5,933 nucleotides of DNA, from the NCBI GenBank assembly GCA_002717765.1, contig PBCB01000007.1, positions 10,455 to 16,387 on the forward strand. Reading direction: 5' to 3'. Positions 1 to 5,933 of the stretch are shown here, one piece after another (within the stretch, counting starts at the first letter, position 1; each line of letters opens with the position of its first letter). The position numbers were made by a program, and so were the translations under genes. Below the pieces are notes generated by a model. That model did not search any database. It was not told where the DNA came from and was given only the letters and a program-made list of their open reading frames with translations. This DNA is from Fidelibacterota bacterium (GTDB taxonomy: Bacteria > Marinisomatota > Marinisomatia > Marinisomatales > TCS55).

Positions 1-2925
1 CGTTTTTATCTAGAAGTTCAAAATCACGGCATCCCAGATGAAATACAAAACATAAAGAATATGAAAAAATTAAGCGCCGAACTTAATTTGCCAATGGTAT
101 GCACAAATGATGCGCACTACGCAAAACATGAGCATTGGGAAGCCCATGATGTTCACATTTGTTTAGGAACAGGCAAGGATAGGGATGATCCAAAACGTTT
201 GCGATATGCAACACCTGAATTTTACTTTAAAACGCAAGATCAAATGTTTGATATGTTTAAAGATGTACCTGGCGCTATCGAGAATACCAGAAGAATTGCT
301 GATAGCATTGAATTTGAAATACCTATGGGCAATTATCATTTGCCAAACTTCCCAATTCCTAAGGATGCTGAAAGCCCTGATCCCGATAATTATTTAAAAT
401 CATTATGTGTAGAGGGCGTAAAAAATAGATATGGTGATTATACTCCGGAGTTAGAATCTAGATTAAATCATGAATTAAATGTTATTCAGAAAATGGGGTT
501 TGCTGGTTATTTTTTAATAACAGCAGATTTTGTTAAATATGCTAAAGACAATGCAATACCTGTAGGACCAGGCCGAGGGTCTGCTGCGGGTAGCTTAGTT
601 TCTTACTCACTTGGAATAACTACTATTGATCCGATTCGGCACAAGCTTTTATTTGAGCGCTTTTTAAATCCAGATAGAATTAGTATGCCTGATATAGATA
701 TTGATTTTTGTATCGAAAGACGTGGCGAGGTTATTGATTATATAAAGAGCCAATATGGTGAAAATTCTGTGACGCAGATAATTACGTTTGGGAAAATGAA
801 GGCGCGTCAAGTAGTTAGAGATGTTGGAAGAGTTTTAGGGCATTCATTTGGAGATGTTGACAAGCTTGCAAAAATGATTCCGACAACACTAAATATTACT
901 CTTGATGAGGCACTTCAACAGAACCCTGAACTTTTGGCAGCATCAAAGGGTGAGTATAAAGAATTGTTAGACTATTCCAAAGTACTTGAAGGCATGAATC
1001 GTCATGCATCTATTCATGCCGCTGGAGTGGTTATTGCGCCTGGTGAGTTGACAGATTATGTACCTTTATATAGATCCTCACAAGGCGATATAACTTCTCA
1101 GTATGACATGAAAGGATTAGAAGATCTTGGTTTATTAAAACTTGATTTTTTAGGTCTAAGAAATCTTACTGTGATTGATAATGCAATCAAGTTAATAAAT
1201 GAGAGCGGAAAAAAAATAGATATTGAAAATATTCCATTAGATGATCAAGAGGTTTATAGGTTATTTACAAAAGGCCTCACAATTGGAGTATTTCAATTTG
1301 AGTCATCAGGTATGAGAGAGTTTTTAAAAAAACTCAAACCAACTGCTATTGAGGACTTAATTGCAATGAATGCACTTTACAGGCCTGGCCCCATGAATAA
1401 TATTGATGATTTTATTAAAAGAAAACATGGCAAAAAACAAATTCAATATTTACACCCTAGCATGGAGAACATACTTCAAGAAACCTATGGAATTATAGTT
1501 TATCAGGAGCAGGTAATGCAAATAGCCAATGAAATAGCAGGGTTTTCTTTGGCCGAAGCGGATATTATGCGTAGGGCGATGGGAAAAAAAATCAAAAAAT
1601 TGATGGATGAATTAAAAATAAAATTTATTGAAGGAGCAAAAAATAAAAACAATATAGAACCTGAAATAGGGAAACAAATATACGAATTGATAGAAAAATT
1701 TGCTGAATATGGATTTAATAAAAGTCACTCAACTGCTTATGCATATGTAGCATATCAAACAGCTTGGCTAAAAACACATTATCCTGCAGAGTTTATGAGT
1801 GCTAATTTAACAAGCGAAATGTCAAACATAGATCGTATCGTAATATTAATCAACGAGTGCAGAAAAATGAAAATTGATGTTAATCCCCCAGATGTAAATA
1901 TTTCATCAATTGATTTTAGACCTGTAGATAAAAAAACGATTTCATTTGGCCTTAATGCAATAAAAAATGTTGGAACAAAAGCACTTGAGCAAATAATCGA
2001 TTCAAGAAAAAGTCAAAAAAAATACGATTCAATTTTTGATTTTACAGCAAATGTTGCATTGAAAACAGTCAATAAAAAGGTTTTAGAAAGCTTAATTATG
2101 TCAGGGGCAATGGATTCACTAGAAGGTAATAGGGCGCAAAAATTTGATGCAATTGAAGTAGCTCTTAAATATGGACAAAACGAGCAAGATGCTAAATCAA
2201 AAAATCAAGTTAGCCTCTTTGGCTCAAGTGAATCTGAAAGTTCATCTGATACAATGGTTCCCACTTTAAATAAAGCAGATGAATGGATTGAAAGTAAAAT
2301 GCTTGAAAATGAAAAAGAAGTTTTAGGTATGTACTTATCAGGGCACCCATTGTTGAAATACGCAGATGATTTAGAAGAATATTCTAATTTTGATTTTACA
2401 GATAAAGTCAATTATTCTAATCAAGAAAAAATCAGAATCGGAGGAGCCATAACCGATCTCAAATTGCATTTTGATAAAAAAAATAATCAAATGGCATTTT
2501 TTAAATTAGATTGCCTTGGAGGGCAAGCAGAAATTCTCGCGTTTAGCAGTGTATTTTCAAAATATAAACATCTGGTAAAAAGTGATAATGTAGTATTTAT
2601 TAAAGGTAAGCAGACTGACGAAACAGATTTTTCGGATTTAAAATTAATTGCTGAAGAGATAGTTACAGTTGAGAATGCAAAAGAAATTTATTCAAAAAAT
2701 GTAAACATCCGATTGGATTTAAAAGACACCACATTGGATATCTCAAAGATTTCTAAATTAGCCAAAGAATATAAAGGTAAATGCGGCTTAATGTTTCACA
2801 TGGCCTCAGCAAATGGCAGAACTCAGCGAATTTTTGCACACAACATCAAAGTAGATTCAAGCAAGACATTTTTAAAAAAAGCTAGACAGCTATGCGGGAA
2901 TGATAATGTATGGGTTTCAGAATAA
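1..2925 (+). CDS. dnaE: DNA polymerase III subunit alpha, 5'-truncated by window edge
   Basis: This is the catalytic subunit of the replicative C-family DNA polymerase. The frame is open from base 1 (it begins RFYLEVQNHGIPDE), so the ATG at 61 is internal. By alignment from memory to E. coli DnaE (1160 aa), about 170 N-terminal residues are missing. In window codons: the end of the PHP domain (to about 100) with a TNDAH metal-ligand motif (D37, H39); the GPGRGSAAGS palm motif; catalytic Asp231 and Asp233 in PDIDIDF and Asp382 in KLDFLGL; the fingers, including KSHSTAYAYVAYQT; a helix-hairpin-helix near 653-661; an internal clamp-binding motif QVSLF (736-740); an OB fold (about 811-885); and a C-terminal domain ending NVWVSE. 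All three catalytic aspartates are present and the frame is intact to TAA, so the gene looks functional. The identification is very secure; only the missing N terminus is unseen. Confidence 0.98.
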   Translation, partial: RFYLEVQNHGIPDEIQNIKNMKKLSAELNLPMVCTNDAHYAKHEHWEAHDVHICLGTGKDRDDPKRLRYATPEFYFKTQDQMFDMFKDVPGAIENTRRIADSIEFEIPMGNYHLPNFPIPKDAESPDPDNYLKSLCVEGVKNRYGDYTPELESRLNHELNVIQKMGFAGYFLITADFVKYAKDNAIPVGPGRGSAAGSLVSYSLGITTIDPIRHKLLFERFLNPDRISMPDIDIDFCIERRGEVIDYIKSQYGENSVTQIITFGKMKARQVVRDVGRVLGHSFGDVDKLAKMIPTTLNITLDEALQQNPELLAASKGEYKELLDYSKVLEGMNRHASIHAAGVVIAPGELTDYVPLYRSSQGDITSQYDMKGLEDLGLLKLDFLGLRNLTVIDNAIKLINESGKKIDIENIPLDDQEVYRLFTKGLTIGVFQFESSGMREFLKKLKPTAIEDLIAMNALYRPGPMNNIDDFIKRKHGKKQIQYLHPSMENILQETYGIIVYQEQVMQIANEIAGFSLAEADIMRRAMGKKIKKLMDELKIKFIEGAKNKNNIEPEIGKQIYELIEKFAEYGFNKSHSTAYAYVAYQTAWLKTHYPAEFMSANLTSEMSNIDRIVILINECRKMKIDVNPPDVNISSIDFRPVDKKTISFGLNAIKNVGTKALEQIIDSRKSQKKYDSIFDFTANVALKTVNKKVLESLIMSGAMDSLEGNRAQKFDAIEVALKYGQNEQDAKSKNQVSLFGSSESESSSDTMVPTLNKADEWIESKMLENEKEVLGMYLSGHPLLKYADDLEEYSNFDFTDKVNYSNQEKIRIGGAITDLKLHFDKKNNQMAFFKLDCLGGQAEILAFSSVFSKYKHLVKSDNVVFIKGKQTDETDFSDLKLIAEEIVTVENAKEIYSKNVNIRLDLKDTTLDISKISKLAKEYKGKCGLMFHMASANGRTQRIFAHNIKVDSSKTFLKKARQLCGNDNVWVSE

Positions 2926-2938
2926 TTTTTATTAATTT
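2926..2938 (+). other. AT-only spacer between dnaE and the cobalamin-binding gene
   Basis: All 13 bases between the dnaE stop and the next ATG are A or T. There is no Shine-Dalgarno sequence and no hairpin that could act as an intrinsic terminator. The downstream gene is therefore likely to be reached by transcription through dnaE, or from a promoter inside the dnaE 3' end that I cannot identify. Its translation may depend on an unstructured AT-rich leader rather than on anti-SD pairing. Confidence 0.55.
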
Positions 2939-3349
2939 ATGAATGTGAAACGTAAAATAAGAATTTTAATGGCAAAACCTGGATTGGATGGTCACGATAG
3001 AGGAATTAAAGTATTGGCATCCGCATATCGTGATGCGGGTATGGAGGTAATTTATCTTGGCCTTAGGCAAACCCCTGAGATGATTGTATCCTCTGCTTTG
3101 CAAGAGGATGTTGACGTAATAGCTCTTTCAAGTCTAAACAATGCTCACATGACCATTTTCCCAAATGTGCTAAAATTAATGCAAGAAAAGGGACTTGAAG
3201 ACGTGTTATTAGTGGGAGGGGGAATTATACCAAAAAAGGATATGGAAGAATTAGAAAGCCTAGGAACAGGGAAATTATTTGGACCTGGCACTCCTATTGA
3301 AGAAACATTAAATTATATTGTTAATTGGGTAAATGAAAATAGAAGATAA
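2939..3349 (+). CDS. Stand-alone cobalamin (B12)-binding subunit, methylmalonyl-CoA mutase small-subunit type
   Basis: This 136-residue protein is a single Rossmann-like B12-binding domain. The three signature elements are DxHxxG at D17-G-H19-D-R-G22 (His19 would be the lower axial cobalt ligand, 'base-off/His-on'), SxL at S64-S-L66, and GGG at 93-95, followed by FGPGTP at 114-119. Length and sequence match the small subunit of split acyl-CoA mutases: archaeal/bacterial methylmalonyl-CoA mutase, isobutyryl-CoA mutase IcmB and 2-hydroxyisobutyryl-CoA mutase HcmB. Such a subunit carries adenosylcobalamin and works with a separate TIM-barrel large subunit for carbon-skeleton rearrangement in propionate or branched-acid metabolism. 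No large subunit or MeaB-type GTPase chaperone is in the window, so the exact substrate is open. The start is firm: an in-frame TAA lies at 2933-2935 and this is the first ATG after it. No SD is visible. The TPR gene follows with no gap. Confidence 0.93.
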   Translation: MNVKRKIRILMAKPGLDGHDRGIKVLASAYRDAGMEVIYLGLRQTPEMIVSSALQEDVDVIALSSLNNAHMTIFPNVLKLMQEKGLEDVLLVGGGIIPKKDMEELESLGTGKLFGPGTPIEETLNYIVNWVNENRR

Positions 3350-3961
3350 ATGGATATTACAAATCAAACCGAGCTAGAATTATACTTTGCCGATCACTTC
3401 GATACTATCTTATTTCCTGTTTTGGCAGAAATCTATCAAAGCAAAGCAGAATACGATAGAGCGAAGCGAGTTTGTGAAATTGGGCTAGAACATCACCCTA
3501 ATTCAGTTGAGGGACAGTTTATTTTATCTCAGGCTGAGATGGCTTTAGGCAATTTAATTGTAGCAGAAAAATGGTTAAAGAAAGTTCTTGATATGGTTCC
3601 AACTCATCAACCAGCAGCAGCAGCATTACCAGTATTACAAGAACAGTTAGGTCGATCAAAAAATACCCTTACTGATAGCTGGAAACGAGCACAGGATGTT
3701 GACCCTAGTAATCAATTTGCAACTGATTTTTTATCACCAAAAACTACAAACAATAAAAAAGATAAAGAAGCAATCCCAGCAGATATTATGATTGAAAAAG
3801 CATCAATCAGTCCTCGCCTCGCAACATTTACATTGGTGCATGTACTCAAAGGGCAAGGGCTTTACCAAAGAGCACTAGATGTTCTAGATATCCTTGATCA
3901 AAAAGGTGAAAATAAAAAACAAATTGAAGTTGAAAGACAATCCATACAATCTTTACTTTGA
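3350..3961 (+). CDS. TPR-repeat protein of unknown function
   Basis: I do not recognise a named family for this 203-residue protein. It has no signal peptide or membrane segment, so it is probably cytosolic. Two adjacent TPR-like units are visible at about 20-52 (FPVLAEIYQSKAEYDRAKRV region) and 53-86 (FILSQAEMALGNLIVAEKWL region). A short poly-Ala stretch (89-92) and a polar, lysine-rich linker (about 117-150, with NNKKDKE) follow. A third TPR-like unit occupies about 152-186 (TLVHVLKGQGLYQRALDVLD) and precedes a charged tail. TPRs normally bind proteins, so an adaptor or assembly role is likely but unproven. The ATG directly follows the TAA of the cobalamin-binding gene and is in the same frame, so translation is probably coupled. 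A weak purine stretch (AGAAGA, 3341-3346) lies too close to be a good SD. The gene ends in TGA, the only one of the four visible stops that is not TAA. Confidence 0.85.
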   Translation: MDITNQTELELYFADHFDTILFPVLAEIYQSKAEYDRAKRVCEIGLEHHPNSVEGQFILSQAEMALGNLIVAEKWLKKVLDMVPTHQPAAAALPVLQEQLGRSKNTLTDSWKRAQDVDPSNQFATDFLSPKTTNNKKDKEAIPADIMIEKASISPRLATFTLVHVLKGQGLYQRALDVLDILDQKGENKKQIEVERQSIQSLL

Positions 3962-3967
3962 CGCATA

Positions 3968-3981
3968 CTTGAATTATCAAG
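3968..3981 (+). promoter_or_regulatory. Small perfect hairpin abutting the glycosylase start
   Basis: CTTGA (3968-3972), a 4-nt ATTA loop and TCAAG (3977-3981) form a perfect 5-bp stem in the 21-nt gap between the TPR stop and the glycosylase ATG, ending one base before that ATG. It covers the place where a ribosome-binding site would sit. It is too short and AT-rich, and lacks a U-tract, so it is not an intrinsic terminator. A modest effect on initiation is possible; chance occurrence is equally plausible. Confidence 0.25.
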
Positions 3982-3982
3982 A

Positions 3983-4594
3983 ATGAATCTTAATAATGGA
4001 ATTCAGCATTTAAAAAAATCAGACAAACTATTAAAAGAAATAATTAACCAATACCCTGCTCCTTCTATAAAAAAATCACATAATTATTTTCAGTCACTAA
4101 TAAAATATATTATTTATCAACAATTAAGCACTAAATCAGCCTCTGTTATTTATGATCGATTTATTAAATCTTTTGATACTGCCAGACTAACACCTGATCA
4201 TATTTTCTCTATTACAAAAGAAGAATTAAAACTAATCGGCCTATCAAGGCAGAAAAAACAATACATTTTTTTACTTGCAGAAAATTGGTCAAAAACAAAA
4301 AATAAACTGAAGAATATTGAATTATTAAATGATGATAAAATCGCAAAGGAGCTGATGATGAATAAAGGGATTGGTCAATGGACGGTAGATATGTTCCTTA
4401 TTTTTTCATTAAATCGTCCTGATATTCTACCATTAAACGATCTAGTTATTCAAAAGGGCTATGCAAAACTAACAAACATGGATAGACTTCCAACTAAAGA
4501 TGAAATAAAAAATGGCGCTGAAAAATGGAAACCATATAGAACCTTGGCTTCTTTATATCTATGGAATATTATAGATGGACCTTTCGAATGGTAA
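3983..4594 (+). CDS. AlkA-like DNA-3-methyladenine glycosylase II (HhH-GPD superfamily)
   Basis: This enzyme is predicted to excise alkylated bases such as 3-methyladenine from DNA, as the first step of base-excision repair in the cytoplasm. The 203 residues are close to the compact Mag1 / Deinococcus AlkA form and lack the N-terminal domain of E. coli AlkA (282 aa). Visible landmarks are IIYQQLSTKSASVIYDRF (43-60), GLSRQKKQYI (86-95), the helix-hairpin-helix with GIGQWTVDMF (129-138), the catalytic loop PLNDL (150-154) with Asp153 as the likely catalytic residue, and the C-terminal WKPYRTLASLYLW (182-194). The usual acidic pair before the Leu is Asn-Asp here, but the essential second Asp is kept. 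No iron-sulfur Cys cluster is present, which argues against EndoIII/MutY. No other usual start codon lies between the upstream in-frame TGA and this ATG, so the start is firm. It follows the TPR gene by 21 nt and overlaps the acylase gene by 7 nt. Confidence 0.93.
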   Translation: MNLNNGIQHLKKSDKLLKEIINQYPAPSIKKSHNYFQSLIKYIIYQQLSTKSASVIYDRFIKSFDTARLTPDHIFSITKEELKLIGLSRQKKQYIFLLAENWSKTKNKLKNIELLNDDKIAKELMMNKGIGQWTVDMFLIFSLNRPDILPLNDLVIQKGYAKLTNMDRLPTKDEIKNGAEKWKPYRTLASLYLWNIIDGPFEW

Positions 4595-5933
4595 ATAAAA
4601 ATTATCTTTTGTTATTATTTTTTATTCTAGTGATTATTTTAACTTCACTTAATTCTAGAAATAAAAATATAGATTTATCTAAATACGAAAAATATCAAGT
4701 CACTATATATAGAGACACATGGGGCGTCCCCCATATTTTTGGAAATAAAGATGAAGATACTGCTTACGGCCTAGGATATGCCCATGCAGAGGACGATTTT
4801 GATACAATACAAAATATTCTAATTGCAGCGCGAGGAGATTTGGCAAAATTCCATGGAAAGTCTGCAGCAGCGAATGATTATATGGTACAATTATTGAAAA
4901 TATGGGATATTGTAGAAACTAATTATGATAAGGGATTATCAACAGATGTTATTAGAATTAGCGAAGCATATGCTGATGGTATAAACCATTTTATTTCACT
5001 AAATCCTGATCTAGCATATAAAGGAACTTTCCCAATTAATGGCAAAGATATCATCGCAGGATTTATTCATAGAATGCCATTGATGTTTGGTCTAGATAGA
5101 ATTTTGGGCGAATTGGCATCAAGCCAAAACCCTAATAAGAAAGTTCAAATTTCAAAATCTGATTCAAAATTATTTGAACAAAAAATGCTAGGATCGAATG
5201 TGGTTGCAGTTGCACCAAATAGATCATCCGATAACCATACAAGGATTTTAATTAATTCACATCAACCTTGGACTGGTCCAGTTGCATGGTATGAGGCGCA
5301 TTTAAATAGTAATGAGGGGTGGAACATGATTGGTGGACTTTTTCCTGGATCACCAGTTGTATTTGTTGGACATAATGAAAATATTGGATGGAGTCATACT
5401 GTTAATAATCCTGACCTTATAGATGTTTATGAGCTAGAGATTAATCCAGATAACCCTGATCAATATTATTTTGATGGTCAATATGAGAATTTGGAAATAT
5501 CCGAAGCTAAAATTAAAGTTAAAATTTGGGGACCAATACAATGGACATTCAAACGAAAGATATTTAGGTCAAAGCATGGTCCTGTTATCAGAAATGACCA
5601 TGGATCTTTTGCGATAAGATATGCAGGACATGATGAGTTTCGCTACCTTGAGCAATGGTTTAGAATGAATAAATCAAAGGATCTAAAGGATTTTGAAAAC
5701 GCTATGAAAATAATGGCAATTCCTATGTTCAATACAATTTATGCAGACAAAAAAGGAAATATTTTCTATCTATATAATGCTTTATTACCACAAAGAAAAA
5801 ATGGGTTTGAATGGAGTGGAAACGCAATTAATGGAACCAGCTCTATTAATTTGTGGACAGATTATTTATCTTACGATGAATTGCCAAAAATATTAAATCC
5901 ACAATCTGGATTTCTCCAAAATTGTAATAGCTC
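4588..5933 (+). CDS. Penicillin acylase family (S45) Ntn-hydrolase, AHL/aculeacin acylase-like, 3'-truncated by window edge
   Basis: Secreted amidohydrolases of this family self-cleave into alpha and beta chains and use the new N-terminal Ser to split acyl amides. There are 448 complete codons with no stop before the window ends. A hydrophobic N-terminal segment (about 7-19, after K4) is a signal peptide or membrane anchor; no clear AxA site or lipobox is seen. The alpha chain shows RDTWGVPHIFG (about 44-54) and YGLGYAHAEDDF. The cleavage point is Gly202/Ser203 (Ser codon at 5194), in LGSNVVAVAPNRSSDN. Counting that Ser as beta1, His is at beta23 (NSHQPW) and Val at beta70 (WSHTVNN), the positions I recall for PvdQ. 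PMFNTIYADKKGN follows. The window stops in QNCN (beta242-245), where the oxyanion-hole Asn is expected. The substrate (homoserine lactone, lipopeptide or another amide) cannot be fixed. The start overlaps the glycosylase stop (ATGGTAA); an in-frame ATG at 4561 would add nine residues. Confidence 0.93.
   Translation, partial: MVNKNYLLLLFFILVIILTSLNSRNKNIDLSKYEKYQVTIYRDTWGVPHIFGNKDEDTAYGLGYAHAEDDFDTIQNILIAARGDLAKFHGKSAAANDYMVQLLKIWDIVETNYDKGLSTDVIRISEAYADGINHFISLNPDLAYKGTFPINGKDIIAGFIHRMPLMFGLDRILGELASSQNPNKKVQISKSDSKLFEQKMLGSNVVAVAPNRSSDNHTRILINSHQPWTGPVAWYEAHLNSNEGWNMIGGLFPGSPVVFVGHNENIGWSHTVNNPDLIDVYELEINPDNPDQYYFDGQYENLEISEAKIKVKIWGPIQWTFKRKIFRSKHGPVIRNDHGSFAIRYAGHDEFRYLEQWFRMNKSKDLKDFENAMKIMAIPMFNTIYADKKGNIFYLYNALLPQRKNGFEWSGNAINGTSSINLWTDYLSYDELPKILNPQSGFLQNCNS

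Noticed and set aside
185..397. 70-residue open frame inside dnaE on the + strand
   Set aside because: It overlaps conserved DnaE coding sequence in another frame, resembles no family and has no start signal.
1584..1591. Run of eight A's in dnaE (others at 2015-2022 and 2476-2483), possible slippage site
   Set aside because: They encode Lys-rich DnaE sequence; the first falls in the conserved MGKK segment. The frame is intact through all three, and such runs are expected in an AT-rich gene.
2205..2411. 68-residue open frame on the - strand inside dnaE
   Set aside because: It is antisense to the DnaE linker and OB region, Ser-rich in a way expected from the complement of this composition, with no recognisable domain.
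2860..2938. Intrinsic terminator at the end of dnaE
   Set aside because: The T-rich spacer lacks a preceding GC-rich inverted repeat.
3614..3625. (GCA)4 triplet repeat in the TPR gene
   Set aside because: Only four units, encoding four Ala after the second TPR unit; too short to call a meaningful repeat.
3959..3961. Possible recoding of TGA as a sense codon
   Set aside because: No other in-frame TGA occurs in the five genes, Trp is encoded by TGG throughout, and the AlkA-like protein has a complete family-length reading frame from its own ATG.
1..5933. tRNA, rRNA, CRISPR array, insertion sequence or attachment site
   Set aside because: Almost every base lies in a recognised coding region, the longest gene-free stretch is 21 nt, and I saw no direct or inverted repeats of suitable size.

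Overview
This is an AT-rich bacterial window with five genes, all on the + strand and packed almost without gaps. The first gene is cut by the left edge and the last by the right edge. The coding content is ordinary chromosomal material. There are no RNA genes, insertion sequences, CRISPR repeats or phage genes, and no reverse-strand gene that I can support.

The layout runs as follows. Positions 1-2925 hold the last 974 codons of dnaE, the replicative DNA polymerase III alpha subunit; about the first 170 residues lie outside the window. After a 13-nt spacer made only of A and T comes a 136-residue stand-alone cobalamin-binding protein (2939-3349), of the small-subunit type found in split methylmalonyl-CoA, isobutyryl-CoA and 2-hydroxyisobutyryl-CoA mutases. 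A 203-residue cytosolic TPR protein (3350-3961) starts on the very next base. After 21 nt comes a 203-residue AlkA-like helix-hairpin-helix DNA glycosylase (3983-4594). The last gene overlaps the glycosylase by 7 nt and is the N-terminal 448 codons of an exported penicillin-acylase family (S45) Ntn-hydrolase. Its residues resemble the acyl-homoserine-lactone / aculeacin acylase branch.

The tight spacing (13, 0, 21 and -7 nt) suggests one transcription unit, or at least read-through transcription, but the functions do not form an obvious pathway. dnaE and the glycosylase both act on DNA. The cobalamin protein needs a mutase large subunit that is not in the window. The acylase acts outside the cytoplasm. 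The most suggestive pair is the cobalamin protein and the TPR protein, which abut exactly.

The organism is probably a free-living, AT-rich bacterium with a streamlined genome. None of the four visible starts has a convincing Shine-Dalgarno sequence. Together with the character of the dnaE, this points weakly to the FCB superphylum, with marine Neomarinimicrobiota (SAR406) or relatives as a guess from general familiarity. The lineage call is low confidence. I found no clear new biological system; the findings are mostly modest and testable.
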